Origin: Archilochus colubris
Taxonomy: Eukaryota > Chordata > Aves > Apodiformes > Trochilidae
Reading direction: 5' to 3'
NCBI GenBank assembly: GCA_023079485.1
Contig: CM041090.1
Location: 40,552,874-40,616,873 of the forward strand
Length of the DNA stretch: 64,000 nt
Shown here: positions 25,130 through 37,075 of the stretch, in pieces
Layout: each line of letters begins with the position of its first letter
Position numbering within the stretch: position 1 is the first letter of the stretch
Program-made: the position numbers and the translations under genes
The notes under the pieces: generated by a model
What the model was told of the DNA's origin: nothing
What the model saw: the letters and a program-made list of their open reading frames with translations, nothing else
The model's database searches: none

Positions 25130-25300
25130 ACTTGCTGGGGCAGTCGACACATTACTCTTGGCTTTGACGTAAAAAGTTGAGTGCTGAGCATTTGTAATAT
25201 TTGGGACAGCTTTTTCCATAACTCCCTCTCTGAGCTCAAGCATTTTGCTGGAATATTCATGTCTCTTGGCATCAATATGCCAAGGAGGTATTTGGGCAGC
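25130..25300. promoter_or_regulatory. Weak candidate conserved non-coding element
   Basis: Contains 'cagtcgacacattac', 'gctttgacgtaaaaagt' and 'gctggaatattcatg', with two CpGs in AT-rich unique sequence. Its only support is its unlikeness to the flanks. Confidence 0.2.
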
Positions 25301-25772
25301 TGTCTAGTGACTCAGGAGACAAGACTTCTATTTTCCTTTGAGGAACACACTCCTATGAAAATACTTTATTCAGCGATATTCAGAACTGTAAGAACTACTG
25401 GTGGGGTTTTTTCTTATTTGTTTTTTGTTCCCTGGAAATAGCAGCAGCTGTGAGGATAGCAATAATATCTATAGCAGAGTTAATAAGACAGCTTCATCTG
25501 GAGGAGACACCTTCACATTTTGGACTATTGCAAACTATTATTCAAGCAGAGTAAAATCCTGTTTTCCAGATCGGATATTTTCATATTTCTATGAGCAGAG
25601 GAAACGAGCAGGTGATCAGAAAATTAATCTTCAGAGACTGCCCACGCAGCTGGCTGGTTGTGAGGACTCTGCAAGGAGAGAATCAAAGTTATTCCATTGA
25701 AACCAACAGTTTTGGGCTTCATTTATTTTTAAAATGAATGTATCATGTTGCAAAGGGATTCACCTCTTTGCT

Positions 25773-25806
25773 GTTTTTTTTATATATATATATTTTTTTT
25801 TTTTTA
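25773..25806. repeat. T-run / (TA)n microsatellite
   Basis: A T-run, then seven TA units, then a T-run of about 13. Simple sequence. Confidence 0.9.
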
Positions 25807-27251
25807 CATCTTTAATAATGTTTTTAGTATAAATGGGCAAGTTTCTACTGGAGAGTAGTGCTCTGAAGGGCCAAGAGAGGCTGTAGGCTCACACTGGAGA
25901 GCTGGAATCTCACAGATTCCTATAAAAAATTAATAATCTGAGTGTGCATCTATAAAGACTCAGAGGTGGTGTGTCAACACATTAGGGAAAAAACATTCAG
26001 AATTTCTCTAGGAGAATATTTTTATTGTGTTTTAACCTGTAAATCCAACAAGAGTAATTTATTTATATTGTGTCTGTACCTCAAGGCCTTGCTTATCCTT
26101 TGAGGGTCCAGTTTTGTTTGATTCCCTACAAATGCATGCACTGAAAATCTCTTGCAGTGTGGTAAGATGAGACAGGTGGATCAACAGGAAGAGGAGGGGA
26201 AGGGATCATAAAGGAATGGCACAAAAAAAAAAAATGGAAAAATAGAGTCCAAGTTATCACATGCCCCAAGCTGCTCACATCAATGGGAAAGCTGTCATCT
26301 GGGAGTGCTTCAGAAATGTAGGTGGAAAACTTGATGGATTGAAGTAGTTAATGAGAGAATCAAATGAGAGGAAGAAAGATGGAGTGGTTGAAAATAGTTA
26401 TAGGAGAAAGAATCCACCTGGCAGACAACCTGTTGACTGGGGAAGCTTGAAAGGCTGCAGCAGCAGAGATGAATACACAGATCCAACCAAAATGCAAAGT
26501 GCAGTTTAGAGATCTCAGTGCTAAAAGGCCTCGGTGGTGGTGGTGGTAGTGGGGTATGTAGGTTAATACTGAAAGTGTGTTATTAGTAATGACCAAAGAC
26601 CTTTAGCCTCCTGTCCAAACCCCTTTTTTACTGTATAGAACGGGAAAGTAAACTCTATCATGTTGGCCTATTTAGTAAGCTATTAGTGCATTCATCTTTT
26701 CATCATTTGACAGGTGGAAGTAGTAGTCCAGCTTTTAGTTTTAATTATAAGGGATTCCAGATGTAGAATAGGACATAAATTAAAACCAGATCTACTCATA
26801 TGTCTTTTCAAAGTAAGCCAACTTCAAGGTATCTGCTTTTCATTTCAAAATGTTATTAAAGCTATTACTAAGAAATTCATAGTCTTAGCATGCTCCAATA
26901 ATTGACACCTTTAAAGTGACTAAACAGATTTAGAGTGTGCAGAAAAGTAAATTTGTCTTAGAGAATGACTCTAATCATCCATTTACATATAATGGACAAA
27001 TCAGTGTTTGCTTTTTGAAAGGCTGGGTGAGCAGTCTGTCTGGATGGCTCTTTCTGTCTGCTCCTCCCTCCTGGCCTGACTGCTGGGTGTGAGGTTGTTT
27101 CCCTGATTACACTCCTGTGCAAGGGAAGATAAAGAACTGAGGGCTGATGCAAAGGCAGTGAAAGTCAATGGGAGGCTTTTGATGAGCTCTCCATCATAGT
27201 CTCCTCCTCTCCTGTTGATTTCAGCTACGTTACACTATGTTGGAAGCTGCC
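25807..27251. other. Unique intergenic sequence
   Basis: Nothing is recognised apart from an A-run at 26223-26234 and a short GGT repeat at 26533-26553. Confidence 0.4.
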
Positions 27252-27271
27252 TTTTTTTTTTTTTTTTTTAA
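27252..27271. repeat. Poly-T tract
   Basis: About 19 consecutive T, followed by AAGAAAATTAAATCC. Simple sequence at the left edge of a regulatory-looking block. Confidence 0.9.
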
Positions 27272-27299
27272 GAAAATTAAATCCAGAACCATTTTTTTT

Positions 27300-27930
27300 C
27301 CAGTGATGGTGCTCCTAAGCCCCTAACCGTGTAAAGAAACCTGCAGATTCCTTTCTCAAAAGCCTTCCTTTCCCCAAAACCTCTTTACCTAGTGCCACGT
27401 TACAACCACACAAATAACGTCGTCCGTCTGACTTCATAAAAAGTCCGAGGTTCCCAATAATTAGAATGATAGCTGGCAAGTCTGATAAATTAGAGAAATA
27501 ACTTGTTTGGTGTAAACTGAGCCTGTTTCTGAGGCAGAACCGTTAGGCTTTTATCCTCTGGAGTGTGATTGAAAGGGTGAGAAGTTAATTTGGCAGCTTC
27601 GCTTCTATGGTTTCATAATGTTTCTCCTCCCCCCTCCCCTCAGCTTCAGGGCAGGACTGTGATTTCAGTACTTTGCGCCTGCCCTCATACAAGGCAAGAG
27701 CATGACCCGAAACGAAACCCCTCTCCCCAGGGCACATCCTGAGCAGTAACAGCTTGGCTCAAGTGTTTCTTATGAACAGCCGTCCAGAGCACTTGATCTA
27801 AATCATGCCATTTCCTTCACAGTATGGCACAGTTAACAAGTCAGTGCATCAACACAATCTGCAGATGGCAGTTCAAAAGGTGCACGTTCCCCAGCAAGAT
27901 AAAGGGCAATGAGTTCCATGGGTTAGCTCA
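27300..27930. promoter_or_regulatory. Candidate conserved non-coding element cluster
   Basis: There are two adjacent parts. The left part (about 27300-27620) has 'taaccgtg', 'cacgttacaacc', 'aataacgtcgtccgtctgac', 'aaaaagtccgagg', 'caataattag' and 'gataaattag', with about nine CpGs, several in non-repetitive AT-rich surroundings. The right part (about 27690-27930) has 'gacccgaaacgaaacc', 'cagccgtccagagcacttga', 'taaatcatgcc', the E-box-like 'cagatggca' and 'ggtgcacgttcccc'. Retained CpGs together with homeodomain and bHLH-like sites suggest a constrained, unmethylated or regulatory sequence. No coding frame fits. Confidence 0.45.
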
Positions 27931-30546
27931 TTACTTGGATTCAGGCAGGGGCTCCGTAGGGGTGTGAGGGGAGGAAAAGGGGGCAGGCAAACCTTGAGAA
28001 TGCATGTCTACACAAATAAAGGCAGCCTTGCAAGAAGCATGGTTTGAAGGAAAGTGCAAACAGCTTGCAGGGAGCATGGCTTCCTTCAGAGGTGGCTTTG
28101 CTAGAGGAGAAGAGGAGCAAAAGTGGCGGTGAAACGCGGTGCCCCCCCTGCCTGCTTTTATCCACAAGGCCTGGGAAATCCAGCACTGTTTTCCGGGGGG
28201 AGGCCCCAAAATTTGGATGAGGAGAGGGAGCTGTAAGGAAGGGCTGGGGCTCCTGGTTGCTCTGCATCCTGCTTGGGAAGGAACCTGTTTTCTGGAGCGT
28301 GGCAGAAGGGCTTCTAGAGAGCAGTGTGCACTCCTGCACAAATCACATTAGAGCTGAACGTCCAGTGGAGAATCTCAGAGACATATTAGTCCTTTAGACT
28401 TCAAAACAAGCTTAAATTGGAACCATATTGCTGGAATACTTCTTAGCTAACATTTATATTACTTCAGTTACCAAATCCAGACTAAGTCCCAGGACTCGGC
28501 AGGGGAGGACATAATATATTAGGAAGTAAGATGGGGGTGTGCACTTCTGGCCTCCTATTTTATATAAATGTACAAAAAGTTTCCTCACACTAGCAAGGAA
28601 ATGACTACAAGGCCCTAAAATTCCGATTTCCAGCAGCAAAGGAGGGAAGTCCACTGCCCCTCCTCCCCTCTCTCCCCTGACCATTCTGTGTGTGCCATGC
28701 CTTGGGGATAGTTTGGATTACTTGGGGTAAGACTGTTGCATAGAAGCTCAGGTATCAGAGCAGATAATTATACACATATAGCTAGATACAGCAAAGGTCT
28801 CAGTCAATTGTCAGAGGATGAGATACATCTCGGGAGACCAAACAAGCCTCTCCTATGCTGATCTTTGTAAATGAATCTCTTTGGGAACTATCAAGATGGT
28901 GCTTTACCACGATTTTCACTGCTGAGGAAAAAAGGAACTCTTCCAAGCTGTTTGTTTTCCAGGTTGCATCGAAAGCTGGGGAGTGGAGGTTATGATTTTT
29001 TTCTTTCTTTCTGTGCTTCTGTTAGTGTGAATGCACTGCAAGGTGCTAACATATGTGCTGGTCTCTGAGCTCCTGCTGCAGAAAAGTTCAAGGCAGGTTA
29101 GGTAAGAGAGGAAGAGTAATCCCCCTCCACATAACTTCAGGTCTCCAAAGGCTGACTTCCCAGTGAACTCCCTGCTCTACATCACAATTCTTTTGGAGAA
29201 ACAGCGCTAAAACTGGGAAGGGCAAATCCTGAGTGGCTGCTAGGCAGAGGTGTGTTGAACTAAGTTCATTCCTCTTGTAATTTGATTGATTTAGTAGAGT
29301 TACACCAGAAAGAAACTTGGCTTAGGGCTTTCAGGGCTGTGTGTGTCATGTTCTTTTATTTAGCTTATCAAACAGGTGCTTAGCAACAGCATCTTCCACT
29401 GCTTTATCCAGCAATCTTCACTTCTTTCTTTTGTTACCCATTCTTTAATATCTTTCCAAGTTGTGCTGAGTTAAAAACTGAGCCAGGACTTCAGGCTGGG
29501 GCCCACTGGGACACACAGGTGCACACCAGCCTCTTCATCTGTTTCTTTCTTACAGCAGTGCCTGGTAATTGCTGTTTTTCTCAATTCAGTGAGATAATCT
29601 ATGGATGAAGCTGTGAGACTCTGAGATTTTTCCTGATTTGCTGAATTCAGCCTTAAGCTAGCACAGCCAAAGAGGACTTCAGTGGAAAAGAGCTGAACTT
29701 TATTTCATTAGAAATGTTCCAGCTTCTGCTGAGATCAGCAGAAAGCACACGAGCCCCAAAGGTTTCAGACATGAGCTGACAGGCAGCAGCCTTCAGCAGT
29801 GATTCACGTTGTTCACAGCTGCTGCACAGTGTGTCTTGTCTACAACACTTCTTAAAAGCTGCAGTTTCTGTACTGGAAGTATCTTTTCCCAAACAACAGG
29901 TCTAGGACATGCACATCTTCAGACACTGCAAAGCAGCTCTTTATTCCTCCCTGTTGGCAGCAGCCTTCAGAATAATTTCTTTGCTGCAGAGTGCAGTACC
30001 CAGAGAACCTCTAGTGAAGAGCCTTGAATGCAGAAGGGCTCTGCCTTGGCTAAAGAAATCCTGTGTCTCTCTCAGAGATATCTTTGATATCTCAACAAGA
30101 TACTGCATGATACATCATGTGTACCAGGGCTGAAAGTCTTTTCTATCCCTTTTCCAGCCTCCTTTGAGAAGGAAGGAGAGATGAGCAATCCTTATGCTCA
30201 ACCTTTCCTATTTCTAAGCCCCAATGCCAGAGCCACAGTGCTCTGCCTGTGTTTTTGCAGTGGTGTGAAGCACAGTTTGCCATCCCATGAAGAGGGTGGA
30301 GGGCTTCATGTGTGAGATGCTCAGCAGCTGCAACCTGCCTGATCTCTTACCTCTGTGACTGGATCCTTCCTGGCTTGTAGAGAAAATCTTGTTTGCTTTC
30401 TTATGCCACACCTTCAGTTCAGCCCAGTGTGGTGCACCTGACAAACACACACGTGGGACTTACAAAGAGGATTACATGACATGGCTGCTTGTAAGAGCAG
30501 GAAAGAGAACTTAGTGAATTAAGGCCCTTCCACCCTCATCTTCTTT
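27931..30546. other. Unique intergenic sequence
   Basis: Two overlapping minus-strand frames at 27931-28341 (136 and 132 codons) lie in GC-rich sequence with few stops in any frame, so I treat them as chance. A small hairpin gagatatc-ttt-gatatctc is near 30074-30093. No repeat is recognised. Confidence 0.4.
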
Positions 30547-30665
30547 CACAGAATCACAGAGTGTTTAGGCTGGAATAAACCTCCAAGCTCATCCAGTCCA
30601 ACCTTTGACTAACATCACACTCAACTCCTAAACCATGTCCTTAAGGACCAGGCCCAAATGCCTTT
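30547..30665 (-). repeat. CR1 LINE 3' fragment, older
   Basis: The plus strand reads 'cacagaatcacagagtgttt', then 'ctccaagctcatccagtccaacc' and 'ctaaaccatgtccttaagg', which is the reverse complement of a CR1 3' end of an older subfamily (compare the similar 'cactaaaccatatccctaag' in the 36.3-kb element). About 120 bp remain. Confidence 0.8.
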
Positions 30666-31208
30666 TATTTCCCTCCTACTGACACACATCAGAGAAGAAT
30701 ACAGTTTATTCCAGTAGTTCTTACTGATGAGTGTGCTCATATTTCTTAGAACTACAGTGGAAATCTCTGATGTTTTGGTGAAGCAGAATCTCAGCCCCTT
30801 GCAGTGCCTTAGTCTCCCAGAATCATTCTGCATCTTTCTCGTGAAACATCAGTGTTACAACAGCACTGAGAAGCCCTGAGGATGGGGACTGTGGTGCTCC
30901 AGGACTGATAGAGACATGAAATGAAGAGATCCATCTCACATAGGCAGTCTGCAGCAGGGCAAGAACACAGACCTGGCTTTCTTGCCTCCCAGCCCCATGC
31001 TTTCATCATGAAATCACTCAGTTCTTTCAGCTGGGTCTCCAGGCTCTGTTCTTAGCACTGTAGTTTCTCTGTCCCTCATGGAAACCCCAGGGCTGGGCTT
31101 CACAGAGGCTCTGCAACTCTATCCCTTTGGACTGTAATTGATTTGGAGTCAGGTGGTGGTGTAACATAACCCGTATGGAATCTGTTGGTGAAGTTTATGG
31201 CCATTCAG
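30666..31208. other. Unique intergenic sequence
   Basis: Nothing is recognised. Confidence 0.4.
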
Positions 31209-31240
31209 TTAAAAAAAAAAGGAAGAAAAAAAAAAAAAGA
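31209..31240. repeat. A-rich tract
   Basis: Two A-runs of 10 and 13 separated by GGAAG. Simple sequence. Confidence 0.85.
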
Positions 31241-31527
31241 GGAGGTGGAATATAGAGGGGGGAGTAGGAAGTGAATTGAGTTTGAATTCTGGGTTGTGAA
31301 GCTGTCTTGTCACAGCCCAAGGAGAAAACTTGTAGAGGCTTTGGGTGTGGATAAATCAATTACCAGCTCATGCACCACATTCCAGCTCAGCCTGGCCATG
31401 ACAGCCTGTGTATGTACAGAGGAACCTTCAGAGAAATGCCTGTCCCTGGTCAGTCTTTGAGACAGGATGGAAAAGCAGGGAATTGCAGAGGGAATGCAGA
31501 GAATACTTCAAAATTAAAAAAAAAAAA

Positions 31528-31971
31528 AGGAGGGCAACCAGGCTGGTGAAGGGACTCGAGCACAGACCCTATGAGGAGAGGCTGAGGGAGCTGGGGGTGT
31601 TGAGGCTGGAGAAGAGGAGGCTCAGGGAGACCTCATCACTCTCTCCAACTCCCTGAAAGGAGGTTGGAGCCAGGGGGGGGTTGGGCTCTTTTCCCAGGCA
31701 ACTCTCAGCAAGACAAGAGGGCAGGGTCTCAAGTTGTGCCAGGGAGGTTTAGGTTGGAGATGAGAAAGAATTTCTTTCTGGAGAGGGTGATCAGGCATTG
31801 GACTGGGCTGCCCAGGGAGGTAGTGGATTCTCCGTGTCTGGAGATATTTCCAAAGAGCCTGGATGTGGCACTGAGTGCCATGGGCTGGGAACTGCAGTGG
31901 GAGTGGATCAAGGGTTGGACTTGATGATCTCTGAGGTCCCTTCCAACCCAGCCAATTCTATGATTCTATGA
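31528..31971 (+). repeat. CR1 LINE, young copy (copy C), left arm of an inverted pair
   Basis: Plus-strand CR1 3' end. It starts at 'aaggagggcaaccaggctgg', directly after an A-run (about 31517-31528), and ends at ATTCTATGATTCTATGA. Compared with copy A it differs at only about five places: one-base deletions in 'ctcagggagacc' and 'ccagggagg', plus attggActggg, gggaGgtag and gatAtttcc. Its 5' boundary is nearly the same as that of copy A. Copy D at 32641-33053 is the same family in the opposite orientation. Confidence 0.95.
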
Positions 31972-32417
31972 AAAGGATTACTCAATTAATGTCTCTCCAC
32001 TGTCTGGCTGTGTGGCTGTACTAAGTCTCTGAAATTCTCTTTCACCTTACCTAAATTTCCAGGATTTTTTGATAGGGAAGGGAGATATGTCAGTGTGGCT
32101 GCTTGGGTTCCTTTGGGGTACTGCAAGCAGCCTCATGTTTTCTGCAGATTCCAACAACTGATCCTAGAAGGAAAGTCTTGAAATGAACTGGGAAGATCTC
32201 CACTGGCAGTGCTGGATTTTCTGACTTGGCAAATTCCACCTGGGATGACAGAGATGTCAGGCCAAAACATTGTTATTTCTGTGACAAAAGAATCCCTTTC
32301 AGAAGAGGTTTTGTAGAGGCTTGAAGATATTCTTCCAAGTGCAAAAAGTTCTAGAAAAGATTTCTTACCCAGTGGGTGGGCTTTCCAAATGTGTTACACA
32401 GAAAATGACAACAGCAT

Positions 32418-32478
32418 TACGTGATAAATGTTATGTGATAAATGTTATGTGATAAATGTTATGTGATAAGCATTATGA
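32418..32478. repeat. 14-bp tandem repeat, about 4 copies
   Basis: The unit TATGTGATAAATGT is repeated about four times; the first unit reads TACGTG and the last decays into 'tatgtgataagcat'. It sits in the spacer between two inverted CR1 copies. Copy number is likely to vary between individuals. Confidence 0.9.
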
Positions 32479-32640
32479 GACAAACCCTGTGTGGTAAGCA
32501 AGGCCATAACTTTGTACAGGTATCCCTGCACTGCTAAAAGCAAAATAAATAGAGTGAAAAAGGCTGCTCTGAGGGCTCAGCTTGTGACTGCATCAACTAT
32601 TGTGGGACAAACACTTGCAGCTTCGCTGCAGCTACAGTCA

Positions 32641-33053
32641 TTGAATCATTGAATCATTGAACTGGCTGGGTTGGAAGAGACCTCAGAGATCATCAAGTCC
32701 AACCCTTGATCCACTCCCCCTGTGGTTCCCAGCCCATGGCACTCAGTGCCACATCCAGGCTCTTTGGAAATATCTCCAGACACGGAGAATCCACTACTTC
32801 CCTGGGCAGCCCATTCCAATGCCTGATCACCCTCTCCAGAAAGAAATTCTTTCTCATCTCCAACCTAAACCTCCCCTGGCACAACTTGAGACCCTGCCCT
32901 CTTGTCTTGCTGAGAGTGCCTGGGAAAAGAGCCCAACCCCCCCCTGGCTCCAACCTCCTTTCAGGGAGTTGGAGAGAGTGATGAGGTCTCCCCTGAGCCT
33001 CCTCTTCTCCAGCCTCAACACCCCCAGCTCCCTCAGCCTCTCCTCATAGGGTC
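32641..33053 (-). repeat. CR1 LINE, young copy (copy D), right arm of an inverted pair
   Basis: The minus-strand CR1 3' end reads in reverse complement from a tail variant (ATTGAATC repeated three times) through 'gggttggaagagacctcaga', 'cattccaatgcctgatcacc' and 'cacaacttgagaccctgccc' to 'cctctcctcatagggtcc'. It shares the gatAtttcc variant with copy C. The tail unit has changed from ATTCTATG to ATTGAATC. It is truncated about 30 bp short of the copy A/C 5' boundary. Confidence 0.95.
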
Positions 33054-36000
33054 CGTGATTTACTGATACAAGGGAAGTCTGTGTGAAGCAGCAATATTTG
33101 TCAACAGGCCCATTTGGGCAGCTAGGAAAGAGAAAAAAAAAAAAAACAGGCCTTCAAACACCCAGTCTAAGCATGACTGGTGTTGGTGTCATGACTGTCA
33201 TCCGAGCTTTTGCTTTCCAGGAGGAAGAGAGGCTGCCAGTTCTGCCCGTGGGCTGCAGGCAAACTGTGGTGTCTCTCTCTGGGCTGTTGGAGCAGACCTC
33301 ACCTTGCACAAAATGCTCTTACAGGGTGGCTATGGAGAGCCAGAAGTGGAAATACCACTCGTGTGTGTGTGAGTGAAGTGTGAAGGGTAGGAAGTGACAG
33401 CTGAGCAGAGTGAGGGTTTACCTTGAAGCCCTGGGTAAGGAGTGATATCTAAGTTGCTTCAGCCACCCAGACATCCTAGGAGACCTCAGGTCCTTGATTC
33501 CTGTGGCACATTTTTTTCCTTTGCCCCTCAGAGGCTCCTCCAGCCATTACTAACCTGGAGAGGTTTCCTGAGGAAGGGATAAGATGCTCCTGTTAATGTG
33601 ACCCTATGCAGCAGGTGCTGTGATTCCAGTGTTCCCCATACTGCTGATTCCTTTCCCTGGTCCCTCTTGTCAACCCCACTCTGAAGTCACTATCACAGGT
33701 ACTGCACACACTGGGATCCCAGTACAGAAAAGCCTTCAGGGTGAAGTCTCTGTCCGTGTGGAATGTGTATGTCAGTGTCCCAGACACCCCTTTGTCCTGT
33801 GCTGTATTACCCTGTTCTACTGCAGTGGAAAACAAGATTTAATAAGGTTGAAACCAGACAATTTGCAGTGAAAAACAACCTCCTATGGAAAGGTACAGAT
33901 CAGGAAATGAAAACAGTAACAGGGACTTCTGAATTACTCTCTGGCTTTGTTAACAGAAATTATAATTTTCCATTGCATTTTGACAAACACCACATCTGTA
34001 ACATGCTGCTTCTTTGCCATTAAGCTCTCCCAGATTCTTCCATAGGGGTGATAGTTTTTTAAAGAGAAAATACTGAAGCCCCATGTGAAAACAGGAAACT
34101 CCAGGATTTTTTTATAGTGAAATTTTTCCATGAGGGAAACATCCACATTTTACAGTTTGCAAAGTGTGTGGGACCATAAACTGCAAAACTGCATGGAGAA
34201 CCACAACTGCCTTGTACTTTAAAACCAGACATAAAAGTAATTTCTAAGAAAGGAGGAGCATATTTTTAAAGGTGAGTATTTTTGTAGGGCTTATAAAAGC
34301 TATTGGTCTGCTCTTGGAAACTGGATGATAATGTTTTAAAAAGGAAAAGGCAGATTGTGGTGAGTCTGTTGTGACTGAATCATCTCTGTAGTATGTGCTG
34401 AACTGCAGCACCATGGCACAGCTGCCCAGGACATGCAATGTCCCACCCAGCAATCTCAGCCTCTGGTTCCCCACTTCACCCAGAAATGAGGGGACAGGAG
34501 AGGATGTCCAGAGCTGAGTGAGCAAGTGGTAGAGAAGGCCATGAAGAAACTCAGGTTATTTTCTGGAATGAAGGAAAAGCCAGCTGTCCAGGCCACAGGA
34601 CTGCTGTGTTTCTCCTCAACTCTGCAACAGGTGGTGAGCAGGGAAGGGTTCATCCTTCTCTCAGCTCTTTGGGGGTGGTGTAGGAATGACCACACTCAAG
34701 GCTTTGTGCCAAAACTCCATCTCACCCTACTGGCTGTGTCATTCCTGGTAAATGGAGCTGACACTTCTCTTTTCCTGTTCAAATTGGCTGCTCTGTGACC
34801 AGGACTCTGCAGGACCTGAGACAGACCTGCTGGTCTCGTGTGGCACGTTGGTAGTTTTTAGATGTTCTGTGCCACAGGAAGGGACAGGGATGTCATCAGG
34901 GGATGTCAGGAGGTATTTCTGTGCTCCTGGACATGCTGTAAAGGCAAGGACTGCCTGAGGCACATTGTGTTTAACCACAGGGTGAGATATCCTGGGTGTG
35001 AGTGAGCAAATGGAGAGGTGAGGATCCCCCAGCACCTGATGCTGGCTCTGGCTCTCTGTTGGGGACAGGAAAAACCAGGGGCAGGGTGTGTTGGTCCTCA
35101 GCATAACCAAAGATATTGTCTGAGTACTGAATTGTAGTAGGGCAGGTCCTGTTCTAGACAAACAAATTCCCTTGGAATTATCAGGCTCTTCTTGGCCCTG
35201 CCACCTGCTTGGTGCATACCTGGAGAGCCAGGTCGTCTGCTGGTGCTTCAGAGGAGAAGTTGGGGTGCATGGAGGAGGTGGCCTTTCCCAGCAGCTATCT
35301 TGCTGTCCTTCTCCCCCAGCTGCAGAAAGAGCAAACCAAATTCTTCACAGCTCTTTACCCTTTCTCTGTTCCCTGCCTTTCAGCTCTACCTCTGTTGCCA
35401 GGCAGGAGGGGATAGTTCCTGGCATACTCTGCTCTGTGGGTGACAACATTCTCTCTCATCTGTGGGGCAGAGGACACTTTATCTGAGGATAAAGGATTCC
35501 ATATGAATAAAGACTCTGAGCCCTTTATATCTGAGGATGTAGCACACTCATAATTTGATAATGACGTCCTGTTTATCAAAGTTTATCCTGCCATTTCATA
35601 TGGATAGGAATGTACTTTTCCATGAGCTGCTCAGTCCTACTGTTGTCAAATATTGTAATATTCTGGTCTACTGTTTGTTTATAGCTGCCTTTCATCTTCA
35701 ATTATCCACTATATTTTAGCAGTGCAGAGCTGACTGATTCCTGTATTCAGGCCAAATCCTGCTTTTTTGGCTCGTGTGAGTAATCTAAGGAAGCCTGACA
35801 CTCTGTTCCCTGATCTGTCTGGGAATGCTTGCACAACAAGTGATGCCCAAGGATGGAACCCACGAGCAGGAGGGAAGTCCTGAGGCTAAAACTCATCTTC
35901 CCTTCAGTGCAGAGGCAAAAGCCAAAAGCACCAGTCCCAGTGTGACTCCAGCTATAGAAAATCATCCTGTTCGTGGCCAGCTGGAGAACATTAATTTTTA

Positions 36001-36292
36001 CAGGCTGTTGGTACACAGTGTGGAATACACCAGCTGCCTTTCCATTTTCAGGGAGGGGTGACACAAGGCCTCAGGCCATTCCAGTTGGACAGCACTCCTG
36101 AAAAGGGCAACTAGATGAGTCGGAAACATTCAAAGTGAAAAACTTTCCCAGTTCTTCTGTGCAGCTGTCATCATTAGCACAAACAGGCTGGTGCTGCCAG
36201 GGCTGCTGGGCTACCCACTGCTGAGACTTATTTTAAGCAAAATCACTGCCCTGCTCTGCTGGAAAATGTATTTCTTTTGGATGCTTTCGTAT
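33054..36292. other. Unique intergenic sequence
   Basis: Contains an A-run (33130-33146) and a short (GT)n at 33361-33371. Open frames reach 140 codons (34739-35161 minus) with overlapping open frames on the other strand and no domain. I see no repeat or convincing exon. Confidence 0.4.
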
Positions 36293-37075
36293 ATCATAAA
36301 ATCATTTAAGTTGGAAAGGACCTATAAGATCATTGAGTCCATCTGTTAACCTGCCAGAGCCAAAGCCAACACTAAACCATATCCCTAAGTACCACATCTA
36401 CACAGCTTTGAAACCCCTCCAGGGATGATGGAGACTCCAGCCCTGCCCTGGGCAGCCTGGGCCAGGCCCTGACAACCCTTGCCAGGGAGAAATTCTTCCC
36501 CAGCTCCAACCTAAACCTCCCCTGCCACAACCTGAGGCTCTTTCCTCTTGTCCCATCCCTTGTTCCTTGGGAGCAGAGCCCGACCCCCCCTGGCTCCAAC
36601 CTCCTCTCAGGGGGTTGCAGAGAGCCAGAAGGTCTCCCCTCAGCCTCCTCTGCTCCAGGATCAACACCCCCAGCTCCCTCAGCTGCTCCTGGGCAGACTT
36701 CTGCTCCAGACCCTTCCCCAGCTCCATTCCCTTCTCTGGACACACTCCAGCCCCTCAATGTCCTTCTTGGCCTCAGGGGCCCAGAACTGAGCCCAGGATT
36801 TGAGGTGCAGCCTCCCCAGTGCCCAGCACAGGGGGATGATCCCTGCCCTGCTCCTGCTGCCCACACCAGGGATGGTCCCAGCCAGGATGCTGGTGGCCTT
36901 CTTGGCCCCCTGGGCACCCCTGACTCATGTTCAGGTGCTCTTGACCAACACCCCCAGGTCCTTTTCCCTCAGGCACTTCCCAGCCACTCTATCCCCAGCC
37001 TGGAGCATTGTCTGGGCTTGGTGTGACCCAAGTGCAGGACCCAGCACTGAGCTGTGCTGAATCTCACACAATCTC
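36293..37075 (-). repeat. CR1 LINE, older subfamily with the end of the RT frame
   Basis: About 780 bp in reverse complement. The 3' tail is at 36293 ('atcataaaatcatttaagtt'), followed by 'aaacccctccagggatgatg', 'cctgccctgggcagcctggg', 'cctaaacctcccctgccaca' and further into coding sequence. The minus frame at 36679-36864 contains SRAGIIPLCWALGRLHLKSW, the C-terminal reverse-transcriptase neighbourhood of CR1 ORF2. The 181-codon minus frame (36372-36917) is in another frame and not a protein. The element is 5'-truncated and defective, and differs clearly from copies A-D, so it belongs to another subfamily (shared with the 55.7-kb fragment). Confidence 0.92.

Noticed and set aside
27931..28341. 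Two overlapping minus-strand frames of 136 and 132 codons
   Set aside because: Both are open in different frames over the same GC-rich DNA, which indicates stop scarcity and not coding constraint.
36372..36917. 181-codon minus-strand frame
   Set aside because: It lies inside a CR1 in a different frame from the reverse transcriptase, and comes from the GC-rich, stop-poor 3' region.
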